From contig JAHQIW010001193.1 of NCBI GenBank assembly GCA_019055375.1, positions 248,001 to 312,000 of the forward strand: 64,000 nt of DNA. The letters are read 5' to 3'. The notes below the pieces were generated by a model, which was given only the letters and a program-made list of their open reading frames with translations, ran no database searches and had not been told where the DNA came from. Shown here piece by piece: positions 23,000 to 36,089 of this stretch. The translations under genes and the position numbers were made by a program. The DNA is from Parelaphostrongylus tenuis. Taxonomy: Eukaryota > Nematoda > Chromadorea > Rhabditida > Metastrongylidae. Numbering within the stretch: the stretch's first letter is position 1; every line of letters starts with the position of its first letter.

Positions 23000-23939
23000 A
23001 AGGGTTAGCCCATTCCTTTCCCTTCAACCCTGGCCTTTCATTAATAGCATTCGTTGAACTCGATTTTTAAGTGACCAATTATTCAGTAGTACTAAAGGCT
23101 CGCCAAAGTGGTTTCTTGGGATCATCGTTTTATTATTCGGCTCAATTATTATTTTGCTCCAAAAATTAAGAAAAAAGTACAGATTTCAATGTGCGAAATT
23201 TTAGGTCAGTTACTTGGTGTTTGCATAAAAATCTGCACAAACGGTTGTGAAAGGTTCAGAAAGTTATGGACGCTATAGTTCCCATACTGTGCGAAAGGGG
23301 CGGAACAAGAAGAGTTCGTAAGATATTACTAATTAATGAAGCCAAGGATAGTGTGAGAACCGATTTTTCGAAATATTACCTAATTTGCACGAAATCCCAG
23401 TAGGATACAGGAACCCGAACAACGACGCACGTATTGCATTGAGTGCATAAGTGGCAAAACACCAATGAATACGAAATGAATACATTCAGTACATTCTCTA
23501 CTTACATAAAACTAAGCTGGAAGTTAAATGAAAATACTTAAAATGATTAAGTCAATTCAATACGTCGTAATTTTCTTTCCATGACAGTTTGTGATATTGT
23601 TAACAGATGACCGATCAGAGTTCCTCCAACTTTCGAGTCCTTCGCAATTGACGCCTCGCCTCAACGAATTTCGGATGGCGGCGCACGAATTCTATTATCT
23701 ACAATTGATAAAAGATAAGAGAACGGTCGTAATTTTAGTCAGCATACTAAGAAAGTATACAGCTTACAACACTTGTGATCCATTCAAGAATTGAAGACAC
23801 TAAAGAGGAGTTGTTTTGGGCTATATAACAGATCCTTAGGAGTACAGATGCATCAGCTTAAGGTGAACACTATGAATTGATATGAAAACCTTGATCATCT
23901 ACTTATTATTTTGACTGAATACAAAATTATTAATGTCAA

Positions 23940-24693
23940 TAGGTTGGGAAAAAGTTCTGAAAAAATGATAGTAAAACATTTATTTATGCACCTATTACAC
24001 ACGAACAAAGACAAAACTAATAGTCAAAATACTCCTATTCAACATCAAGCACTTCCTGCCACTTCTCCGGCAAAAAACCGATTCCGCGAGCTTAAAAGTC
24101 CGATTTCTTGCTGCTGAAGAACTGAATTATCCGAACTGTGCAATTCAATATCGGATCAAACTTTTTGTCGCACAACCAGTGCTCCATTGAACCAAACAAG
24201 TGATAGTCGCTTGGAGCCAAATTCGGACTGTATGGAGGGTGTTCAACAACGGTGCAACCAGCATCGCTCAACCATTTCTTTGTCACTTTTGCGGTGTGAG
24301 TCTTTCCGTTGTGTTGTTGCAAAACGATTCGAACGTCGTGGGGCACACGTCGGCGAACACTTTCCAAAATCTCACAATACAGCGCAGCCGTCATGCTCTG
24401 TACCTTTTTCAAAAACTCACAATGAACAATTCCGCTTCGAGCCAAAAAAAAAACATTAAGCAATCGCTTCTCCTTCGAAAAATCTTTGACTGGAGTGCCC
24501 GAAAATTTCTGTCCTTCTAATAGCCACTAATTATGCCTATATAGATTGTCAAAGCCTACCCATTTTTCGCTCACATAAATTATACACCAATCAAAGCGGG
24601 AGAGGACGAGCTTTTAAATGAGTTCAAAAACACAAAAAATGGCCGAAAGCCAAAAAGTTACAAGGATTTTCTCAGAACTTTTTCCCCAGCCTA
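23940..24693 (-). mobile_element. Internally deleted mariner element
   Basis: Terminal inverted repeats are visible: AGGTTGGGAAAAAGTTCTGA at left and, on the minus strand at right, AGGCTGGGGAAAAAGTTCTG, each flanked by TA. The total is about 750 bp, well short of the roughly 1.3 kb usual for mariner, so the N-terminal part of the transposase is deleted or scrambled. The family is established to insert at TA by a DDD-type transposase. Confidence 0.88.
24092..24463 (-). pseudogene. Mariner transposase fragment
   Basis: Minus strand. Encodes the C-terminal half of a mariner transposase: SGIVHCEFL, then QQHNGKTHTA, then HPPYSPNLAPSDYHLFGS. The last Asp of the D34D triad is present in APSDYHLF. 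The second catalytic Asp (normally in an HDNA-type motif) reads as His in QQHNGKTH, so the copy should be inactive. Upstream on the same strand are broken remains (EKWVGFDNLY then a stop). Confidence 0.9.
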
Positions 24694-26789
24694 TTATTCG
24701 CGTAAATTCAGTGCTCTCCTAATACACAAATCATCAGGGGTCATTTTCAACCTCATTGCGTAGTTCAGGAGTTTCGTAGCCACTAGCGTACTCGAAAATC
24801 TGCAGAAAGCAGGCACAAGATTTGAATGTGCTGGATAGAGTAGCGTTTCGTAACGTGTTTCTTTCAACTTTTACATTAATACACGTGCAACATTATAGCT
24901 CTTTCCAACTGATTAACGTCGGTATGAGATGTCATAGTTCATATCTTGATTTCTGGGCTTTTGACGTGGCTTGTTAAGATTGTAAAAGGCACATCAAACT
25001 AATTCTTCTGCCAACTGTTTAGCGTCACACTAAGCTCCTTCGATAGATTTATGGGTTCAAGTTCACTGTCTTACTGTGCTTAATATTATGATAAAACTCA
25101 AATAAAAATTTGCCGAGTTTAGACTCCGACCAAAAAATGAATCTGTTTCGTCAAAAAAAGAAGAAGAGCAAAAGAGTCAGAACTCATTCTATCAAAATAC
25201 TTGCCTGCGTCTCTTTAAATTTAAGCGCTGCAAATTTGTCATCTAATTTTCTTTTTCGCTGCACAGCTGAGCCCATCTAAACCTTATATGGAGTGCTTTT
25301 TCTTAAATCTTCCCATCAAAATTATCTAAGCTGGGGCTTCCATTTCATTTCCTTATTTATTGCCGAATTGTGAATAGTGATTAACCCGCTCGGGATAGTC
25401 TATACCTCTCCAAATACACAAATATTCAAAGACCTATTATGCCAGAAAAGTTTAAATACCTAGGCTCCCATAGTTATTCGAAAGCGCAAATCTTGATGAC
25501 TCCAGTATTGTGCTTCTTTTCTTGAAGGGCATTCTCAGCGCGCTGCAGCGGCGAGAACAAGATTTCATTCCACACTAGGCGAGCATTTCTTGCTCGGCTA
25601 GAGCCTATGGATAGCTTGCCCTTGAACATTCGGGACAATCTTCAAAGCATAAATCCTGGAAATTCTAGAAAATCACGTTTGATTATTGAAAATTATTCAT
25701 ATAGTGCTGAATGAGCGAAAAAGGACCACCTTTCACCCTCAAGATTTTCTTTCCAAGTTATAATTATACATGCACCAGAGTATATGAGCGCGTAGAGAGA
25801 ATCTTGGGATATCAAAGTAACATCAAAGACCTAATGTGTTCTTCTCAACGGAGAAACAAACTCTAATTAATTAAGGAGAATCGCGCGCCTCCTGCGAATC
25901 ACGCTACACGAGCAACACCTGTCGCCCCGACCGGGTGAACTGATTTCTGGCCATATTTAATGTTATGTTAGGAGCAAAATTTGCTGCTGTTAATAAAGAT
26001 CAGATTTTATACGAAAATTTTGAACCTGTTTTTTCTCCCATTATTTCGGAAATCTCAGACTGATAAATGGATTCAAACAAAATCATCAGCTCAAAAAGAA
26101 GTAAAATCCGCGGCTTGCAACGTGCATTGATCGAATGGAGAACACCTCGTTTGAAAACAAAGCTCCGATTTTTAACAATTCATAACGGTTAATTCCTTCC
26201 CGATTAACCGAAACACTTTGCTAAGACTGCATGCGCAATGCAGTTAGGGTTCGAGAACAAATCTTAAAATTCAGTAAAATAAGCAGCACCTGATGTGAAG
26301 AAAGTTGAACTGAAAGCAGATGAATTGTGCCATCCGATATAAGTAATTTCTGAAGCTTTCATGCGATCAAATATTATGTACTCTTTACGTGGGACAGCAG
26401 TACTTCAGTGATAGTCAACTGGTCCACTGATTACCAATCAAACTTGGTTTCTTCACAGTAGGGAAATTTATACAACAATTTAAAAATATTTAAACGTATG
26501 ATCTAATGTCAATTTGAAATGCGTTCCACATTAACTTTTATAGGAACTCACCACTTTCACCCGTTGCTGGAATTCCATGGGATTGAATCGATAATTCATG
26601 AATTTCTTGTGTGGTTTTTCAGTTCCTGGACGCTGTTCACCGCCTTCTGGGTATATCAGGTGTTGCTAAATATTCAGTTGACATGGCAAACAGTTAACAT
26701 GCATAAAACGAAGAAAACCGAAATCTCCATCCTGCATTTAAGCAGGAAGAATAGAACAAAACAAGACTCTAACAGCATATTTTAAGCTT

Positions 26790-26935
26790 CTCGTGAGGTC
26801 TATTATGGCATTCATAAAACGGTAGACACGTGTTTCGGTCTTACAGCCTCATCAGACACGGTGCCTTTCGCTTCAATCATTCCTCAGGGATATACCTCCT
26901 CCCCTATACAGAGGAATCGACCTCAAACCATTGAA
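26790..26935 (-). repeat. Half-copy of the hammerhead fold-back family
   Basis: Plus-strand text has GGTCTATTATGGCATTCAT, GACACGTGTTTCGG, GCCTCATCAG and TATACCTCC in the order of the left arm at 49953. Only one arm is present. It overlaps the last coding exon of the EOGT gene. Confidence 0.7.
26821..26866 (-). ncRNA. Hammerhead-like motif, fold-back type
   Basis: Minus strand: CUGAUGAG, stem-loop II GGCUGUAAGACC, GAAA, palindromic stem III CACGUG, then the UC cleavage site. The stem I strands (CCGUGU and UACCG) no longer pair well, so this copy is probably inactive. Confidence 0.55.
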
Positions 26936-29900
26936 AGATTTTGGTTTTACGAAACAAGACTCTGTTACATTGACGAACTCTTCAAAGTAATGCTCTGAAC
27001 CCAAACTAGTTCTTGAAGTTCCAACCTTGCTTGAATCCCAAGTGACGTACTTTACTCCACGAAGACGTGCTAGGTCTTTGTAGCAGTGTTGATCATCACA
27101 GTTATACCTATAAGCAGCATCTGATAAGATTCTAACAGTTCCGAGTGTTGCAGCAAATTTTAGATCTAAACAAAACTACCATGTTATTAGAAATGCGGTT
27201 AAAGAGTATCTACGAGCTCAGAATTTCTTCGGTTATCGAGACTTGAACACAAACATAATCGCAATCATGAGTGGTACTGAGATTATAAGAGATCTCACAA
27301 TTCCATAACTACAGCCCAATCTGGTAGGAAAAGTAGATGAGTGAGCCCAGCACCGTGCATTCCGATGAAGACGTCTGAGTTGTGCGTGGAATCAAGCTGA
27401 GAGAGAAATGGAATACGCCTGAAATCAAACAGGTAAAGCACATGTGAGAATGAGAGGCCGCACTGATCACGACAATCTATGGATTTCTCATGTTCCATTA
27501 TGGTGACATGCAAAGCTATGAACTTCAGACGGAATTCGAACACGCATTACACTCTATCCGGTGGCGCGTACTAACTACTGCACTACCGCCGCTCCTGCTT
27601 TGCCATTACCCTTTCTGAAATTTCTTTCTTTCTACGTTCTCAATTTCGAAACGTCGATTCAAACGCCTTTTCTGCTGCTTATTTCTGACAGTTCAACTAC
27701 ATGATCAAGTAATGGCAGCATATCATCGAAATGAAGGTAACTACTACTCACTCATTATAATCAACTACCTTCACGGTGATATTCGGAATGTCCTCCAACG
27801 CCTTGAGAAGCTGAAAATGTAAAACTAAATCAAAATCAATAATTTTTGCATAATACAATTCCATCCATCTCCGTAATCATTTTTGGAATTGCAACATTAA
27901 CGGGTCTAGACGCCAAACAGTGACCCACACCTATCAATAAGCTTAAATTTTCAGGCTTACTGTTTTCCATATATGAATGATTCTGAATCATAAACGAGTG
28001 AAAGGATGTGGCTTGTACATTGATGATTGGACCCAGTGATGCTCCTGAGATATGGCAAAACCCTGATATTGGCATATTTTGTCATTTTACATTGTTTCAA
28101 CTCATATCAGCCCACAAAACCACCTACAGATATGTCACGTCGATTGTGTAGGTGTGAAAACAAACAAAATCAGGCAGTGGCAGTGCCGAGTTTTTTTTAC
28201 TTTTAGAATAACTGCGATGTTGTCTAACACAAAATATGTAGATGAAGATGATGAATAGACCAGTCGTTACTCACTGGCGAGTTACGGTTCCTATCATAGC
28301 CGGAAGTTGGAAATTCAATATATATCGTAATTCTGTCAGACATGAAACACGAAATTCTGATGCAGCTGAGTGATAGTTGACAAGGTCCGTGTACAGAAAT
28401 CCGTTATTCCAGTAATATTCCAAGAGAAATAAATTTTCACATTAGGGCAATTGTGCTAACAACAGTTTCGAAGATGCACCAATAGGAACATAGATACTTC
28501 AACTTGGGAGGTAATCTGCACAGTATTCTTACCACTTTTTATGGACGGTGAGAATTAATGGATTATAACTAAGAAGACTTCTGTATGCATAAAATTAGTA
28601 AAATCAACGCAAATGATTCACCTATAGTTCTAGAAATAGCCTTTTCTTGGATATTTAGTTCTTCCCTCCAAAAATGAGGCTATAAAGAAAGTATAACGAT
28701 GTCTCTATTAAAACTTATCAAAGATTCTATCATACTTGACTATCTAGTGACCATGAAATCTCATTGACATAAGAAGTATAAATTCTATTAGAAAACTATC
28801 ACATCAGCATTGAGCGTGCTCCGCCAGCCTTTCGTTGTAGCTGTCCAAACCACCTACCAGCCGTATTAGCCGCCGTTCGCAAAAGGTTCTCGCCTCACAA
28901 AAGCATCAAATGTAAATACATTGTACATTCGAAACTTACTGAGAATGAGATATAAGTTAGTTTATCACTGAAGATTTGAGTCTCCTACATGAACATTTTG
29001 CACACAATAATTCCTCATCAGTGGTGTGACGCTCATGATGGAGTGAGGTAAACAAAGTCGCAATGAAAATCTGCATCAGGGTCACTTGAATATAGGTATG
29101 CAGATCCATACACAAAAGTCAAGGTGCCTCTACTCCTCCTATGGAGACGGCTTATGCGAGTATTATGCGTTTGGAAAAAAGAGGGTTGTTCAACAGAATA
29201 AGAAAAACTAATGAATTTTGAGGTTTCAAGTTTGAGCTGCATCAGTGTCGATTGCATGATGTGTAAAAGAGAGCGGAGGCCTGAGCTAATGTGCCCGATC
29301 ACTTACTTCTGTCATCCATCGCACCCAACACAACATGGCAGCACCAGTTCCCTTCCGGACAAATGAGAACAAGGTCCGTTCTTACTGATATTTGATCCGA
29401 AATAACCAATCAATCGTAATTATTAGAATCAATGTGTAAAAGTTCTTTGCAGCTGAATCGATTTTCTTTAAATTTAAAGTTTCTAGACGAGTTGCCTTCA
29501 AATCTTTTTCTCATCCTCATTTTTCCAATTACAGCACAAACTATGTCCAGACATCTAGAAGTACGAATAGATATCCATTCAATTTTTGATTGCAACAGAT
29601 CGTTTTGAATGAATATATAGAACTTGCACAGCTGATAGATATGAAATTGTATACACCGTGTGTTGTGACTGCTTATTTTCAACGAGAAGTAGTTGAAACA
29701 TGATCACTCGTACCACTATAATATTAACATGAAAACTTAATGCTACATTACAAAGTAACGCAATTTTCGTAAAGCTTGGAATGCTCAGCTCTGTTCAGCC
29801 AATCGATAAAACGAGGCACATTCGTTTTCAAAAAGCAAACTCTGATTGTAAAATCGTCAATAAGAAGTTGTCAACTCGAAGTCGTTCAGGGTTAGCGAAG

Positions 29901-32900
29901 CTCTCGTCACTTAAAAGTTAAAATTACATCACTTGCTATCTTTTGTTATCGAAAATGTGTTTGGGTCAATTTTCTTCTAGAAAAACGCAAAAGTATTCAT
30001 GATGCTACATAGAAGAACTTCATGAGAATGTTGGGAAAATGAATAATTGCTTCAAAAAGTGCTACTGATAACTGACGCTTTGAAGCCATATCGTGCAACC
30101 AAGAACTACAATGTGAACAAACGTATTATGTTAGAAACCCTCAATAATTTTCTCAACCTATGCTTTGAAGAGCAAAAGTTTAGGTTTTCACTTACTTGTG
30201 AAGATAAAAAGGCTTCCGAATGTGTAAAGAATATCATAATAAATATTCAAAGCATACATTCTATTTTGTGGAAGCATCTACATGATATAGAATTGACAGT
30301 CATTAACTATCTGCTAGATCCTCAAGTTATAGTAAACAACGGACATTGTGAGCAAGTCTGCGATTTTGATAGTTTAGAGTCTCCGAGCCGTGTTGAACGA
30401 TGAACAGAAACGATGGTGTTAGAAAAAACTCTAAAGGGGAATACTCAAGATTTCTTATGTTTCTACTGTTTACTGCTTTTTTCGCAATGTTATGTTTCAT
30501 ATATATCTAAAAGAATAGAGTGGTGAGCAAAAATTTGACCTCAGCGGGAGTCGAATTCCGTTCTATTTGAACTCCCATTCCGGGGACTTGTGCACCATTA
30601 CGCCATCGAGCCACCGTTTCAGAAATTTTTACTCACCACTCAGTTCTCAAAACGGAATTGTGCACGATCAAAGTGGGTCATGATTTAATTTACAACGCTT
30701 AATTCTAAAACCTTCTGGATCCCTGAACAGTTTCTTTGGTTTGTATATAACGTAAAAAAAATTGCCCTGATTAAAATACAATAAGGAGAAAAACTGTGGC
30801 ACACTTATACTACTATTGAATGTCAAACTACTCACTTAAACACTTTATACCTAACTATTTCTGCAAATCGAGCATTGTTTCGCCTAGCGTATTCATAGAG
30901 AGAAATTCGAAGCCCTGTGAAATCAACCTATTGAAATACAATGGACTTCAGTACTTCCCATCATTTCCACCAGTCGTGTACTATCGCGACACTTTTGGTT
31001 TGGAACCGCTGAGCGATCGCGAACGAAAAGCAACCGAATCCGGTGCCGAAGGTTCCGACAACGACAGCATTGCTACTAAATCTACAGGTGAGCAGAGCCT
31101 CGAAAATTACATTGGAGTGAATCATTCTCAAAATTCTAGCATCATTGTGCGAATTTACTTGCATACTCAAATAAAAATTATTGTAAGACACTGATGCTTT
31201 CAGTGATAAATCTCTTGTCGTGCATATTCAATGCCATGCCTAGTATTCATTGATGCTTTGAGTGATTACTACAAATTTCGGGTACTGTACGCATTAACCT
31301 CAATGCACAGGATCCGCTGTGAATTCTCCTTCTCTGTTTGAAAAATTAAGACGTATTAAAAATCGTTCTCGTAGTAGCAGAGGTCTCCATGTTACTCAAT
31401 AGATGAAGAATATAGATTGTGGTCGCGCATCATAGCTATATGGCCATTCCATCTTCCTTAATCTTATAGGGACGGCAGTTGATCGATCGCATAGCACAAC
31501 TCCCAAGGGGCGCGCGATTTTCGTTATTCAGATAGAGTTTTTCTTCCGTTGGGAAAGTGAGACCTTGAGTTTTTTGTGTCACTCTTACTTATACTTCATG
31601 ATCATATGTTTTTCGTTCATATATAACTTTTCTGTACGATAAAAACTTTGACTGCGGAAAGTAATTTTCTTTTCGCTCTTGCAGCGTTCTATGATCACTT
31701 TTAAAAACCAATTACATAACCAAATTCTCCGAGATTTGAGCTAAATATGACTTGTAGGACTTTAGCGCAGAGCCATACCGAAGCTCCAGCCGAGCAAATG
31801 AGGCAAATTGATAATCAATTAGAATCTTCTTAACTGACCGTCTTTAGCTGAGGTAATATCTTATAATATACCCGATAATAAAGAGTGATGCGCAAACATA
31901 TTTGCGTCAGCTGGGACTCAAACCCGCAATTCACCCTATCCGGGGACGTGTTTGTGAACCGTTGCATTAGTGACGCCCGTTCGACACCACTCTTTCTACG
32001 CTACGGTAGTGCAACGATTCAGCGCGCGCCTGCGGATAGGTTGAAATATGGGTTCGAATCCCAGCTGACGCAAATGTTTTTGCATATCACTATTTATTAT
32101 TGAGAAGCAAACTGAGCGTGAAACATGATTTTATTTTCGTTTCTACAACGTAAAAAAAGGCATTATAAAAATTAAATATGTTGTTGAATTCACAGACTTT
32201 CGTGTGATTACCAAGTGCCTAAAAGAGAAGTTTTACCCACTGAGAAAGGCCTTCAAACAATCGTGTACCTCATCTGGTACACATCGTCCCTCCGGGTATA
32301 ATAGATGGTAAATGTAAAGCTTACGCTTGGTTTATATCACCTGTCATACATTGCGGTCGCAGAGAGAATTCATGACTCTGTTTCCGAAAGCCAGATCACC
32401 CTATTAGTAAAGAAATTTATTGCATACCACTGAGTGCAGAGCGAAATTTTTTCATGGGCCAAATGTAGTCACACTTTCTGTGTTTAATAAGCTATCGATT
32501 AAACACAAAAACTATAGCAAATCTCTAAGGCAAAATCGAAGTTATAAACCATATTGTGCAACCAAATCAGCTTATATGGTCACTTAAATTTTATTTCAAC
32601 ACCTTTGAAATTTTGTCGATAGAAAAAGATGGAATTTCCGTTTGCTGGGAGCAGATCAAGTAGATCAGCACTTCCGCGTTTTCCAAATCTGTTTTCAAAT
32701 CAAACAAAATCTTTTAACGAATTTCGTAGTAGATTTTGGAAAAAGTAATTGGCAGCGTACATGCTGAAATGGGAACAAAACATTCTGATGTCATAACTAA
32801 AATTGACAATAAAGAGGACATTTAGTGAAAACACCTTTCAATAGACTGTTTTCAAACTTCGCAATGAAAATTTTATATAGTTTATACAAATGTTTTGAGC

Positions 32901-35900
32901 CTTCTCGAGATTACTATGACAGTTACTTACCACGATTCGATGGTATCGCCCGCCTCATCAGAGCCATCCATACGCCCAACTAGTCAACCTTATCTTACAG
33001 CAAGATGGACAGACGTGTTTTTGGTAATAGCGTGTTTTTTAGCCAATGGATTACACATCGTGGCGAATATGTGGGAATTGTGGGGCGTGTGGCTCTGATG
33101 AGTCGGGCGATACCCCTTAAGTGTACGTAAGCCACCGACGTATTAACTTCGAAAAGTTCTAAAATATTCGCACAAACTAATGAAATTGATTTTGAATCAT
33201 ATTTCAATCATGCCGAATTCCTTAGGACGTTTCGCAAAAGTGAATTTGCAGATTGGGTAAATTTTAAGAACATGTAGAAGAGAAGCTACCTTAGAATCAT
33301 CATACATGAAATCTGTGATACTAACTTGAACTTTCTAAAGTTTTTTCTTCAGCGAGAACGTACAGGACGCCTAATAAGCTTAAGCAAAATCAGTCATCAC
33401 TTTTGAAATCTTTCAGAACTTATCACCGAAAAAGTCGTCCTACATCCACAAACCACTCGAATTTGCCCACTTGTCTACAAAAAATTTTGTATGAGTTGCC
33501 CCATGATTTCATTCGCATATCGACACATTTGTTGATTACTTGAAGAAATCAGTCAGTCAACAATACGATTATCATCATGATCGATTATATGCAATCATTT
33601 GCTGGGCGAAGATTCGATGCTTTCCTCCCACAAAGCATGAGGCTGGCGATCAAAGAAGTCGGTGAAAAAGCTTTGAGCTTTTTGTGATCCACAGATTTTT
33701 TCTTCTGCAGATGCTCCTTCAGAGCGCGGAAGAGACGACAATCTGATGGAGCAATATCATGGCTATGCGGTAGATGTGGTATCGTGGTTTAACCCAGTTT
33801 TCTGCATAATGTGGCGAGTCGACTTTGCGATGTGAGGTTAAGTGTTATAATGGAACAGCGCAACATTGAGTCGTTTCAGACGTTTCCCTTGCATTGCTAT
33901 GGAAAACTTCCGGAGTTGTTTGGCGTCGAAAACCCCGGAATTCATTGTCTGCTTGTTCTTTCGCAGTTTCTAAGACAGATTTCCTTGCCAGAAAACCAAG
34001 AATATGATCTCTGCGCATGGAACTTGGGCTTTCGCTGAGCTGGTGAGTGTAGCTGCCGGCACTCTAAAATCCTATACCTTGTCTGAAGCTACTAGAACTA
34101 TCTGTAACACATCACAGCCTTTTGGCATTAACTCAGCCTGGAATAAAAAAAATAAATAGTAACAGGGTGAAGAAATTATGGGACAACCCGAAACTTCGGT
34201 TCTAACTTGTGACTCTTAGGCTTGGGCAACTACCTCATTTGTTCATTAATGTCAAAATGACATTTTGAAAAGCTTGAAAGCATAGAAGCTACGATTAATG
34301 AAAACTTTGATAAAAATGACGAAGGGTTGAACGAACTATTACCCATATGAGAGTTGATTACTGACGAGCGTTAACAGTCTTAGTGACATCAGGATATACA
34401 TTCATGTATTGCAAGTACTAATCACCAAGTTTGCACTTTGGAACACAATATATCACCATCCAAAATCTTCACATTCTTCACCCTTTGAGCATGCGAAATT
34501 ACAGTTCGAACGACGACAGTTGTACAGCCATTTACGATGTGCGAGAGCTCCGGTTCAAAGATTACTAACATGACACAGTCTTATCATGTAAGTTATTCAA
34601 TTTATAACCTTCTTTATATAATCCACGCTCAAACAATAGAACTATAAAATCTTAATATACTTTTTTTCGAATTTTTTGTCATTAATCCGAGATGAGACCT
34701 TCGCACATTAATTTATAGAGCTGAGAATCTGCATAAAATGAACGAACATTTGCAAACACTGCACAAAATCGCCCACAACCGTATAAACGAACATATCACA
34801 TACTAAGCAATAGTCCTCTGCCACAAGGATTCATACGAAGAGTAAATAAAACTACTATCGTGTGATATGTTAACGCAATAATTATTGTAACAGCGTACAT
34901 ATCGCAGTAACATTAGAATACGCATTTCTAAAAAGTCAATCCATGCACGACCGTATGGACATCATAGTGCCCATAACGCTTTAAACATTTGAAGACTATG
35001 TGCACTGATATCGATACATGTGCGAATCAATTTGCTCAAAAACTTTTGAAGTCCGTCTTTTTCTGGTCTAACTTTGCTTTCTGATATGGAAACAACATGT
35101 TTCCAGCCATTAGGTCTAGTGCTATACAAGCGCCTGTATAGCACTAGACCTAAGGCTCAAAACATGTTATATCTTATCGTTTTGAGCGAGTCTATGAAAA
35201 AACGTTCGAGAGGACAGCTAATCGTTTTTTTTTTTGACGAACAGAGTAGAAGGAATTGAAGCGAACAAACAACGAACGCTGACCTCAGAAAACTAGTTTG
35301 TCGTGACGTCAAAAATTACTGTTTACTTAAGGAAAAGCAATTATCAACGCACATAAAAAACACATCCAGAAGATGAATGGGTTACTTGAACGGTCGAAAA
35401 TACGGCGTACCGCACACATCCGTCATCTAATTGATAAGGGCAAATATTTTTCCATAAGTTCAACAATTTTTTCTTGATCAAAAAATATTTGTCACAATTT
35501 AGTCCATGACAACGGCTGTTCCTCGCACTAGATGACTGCTGCGGTTCTGGGTAGAAATGTTGTACTCTTCACCTTAGATGACTAATTAGATAGATGAAAT
35601 ATCTACTTTCCACCACACTGTAACACCACGATATCATCTAGCCGCAGTGAGATGGTTAACCACAGAGACTGTATTTTACAAAAAAGAAGCGTGAACAAAT
35701 GCCTTCCCAAGATTTTGAAGTTTTTCGAACTGTGAATTTAACAATGAGGGAAGAAATGCTAAGAAAATAAGTTAATAATAATGCAATGAACATGACGAGC
35801 ATAACACATATCGCTAATGGTCGCACACTATAGTCGTGCTCGAGTTATCGTGCGCAAGAAGGACTACATATACAGCTTCAAATTACCAGCGAACTCTACA

Positions 35901-36046
35901 GAAAATCATTTGACCAAAAACTTCAGATATATATATATATATATGTATATATATGTATATATATATGTATATACATATGAATATATGTACCTACACAAAT
36001 GTACGTATGTATGCTCACATGATTAGCATATAAACATGTATAAGCA

Positions 36047-36089
<43 letters not shown>

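Noticed and set aside
32895..33098. Plus-strand 67-codon ORF as a membrane protein
   Set aside because: It lies almost entirely within the TIR element at 32942-33114, so the reading is a by-product of the inverted repeat.
34440..34565. Minus-strand frame with [15 protein letters not shown] as the missing EOGT exon
   Set aside because: No proper acceptor in phase 0, no phase-2 donor, and the plus strand there is a better exon candidate (34505-34587).
33417..34587. Exon-like pieces 33417-33488 and 34505-34587 as regular exons of the four-TM gene
   Set aside because: They join each other but end in phase 0, whereas the TM exon at 36191 needs phase 2. Exon 32196-32307 joins 36191 directly. Kept only as possible alternative exons.
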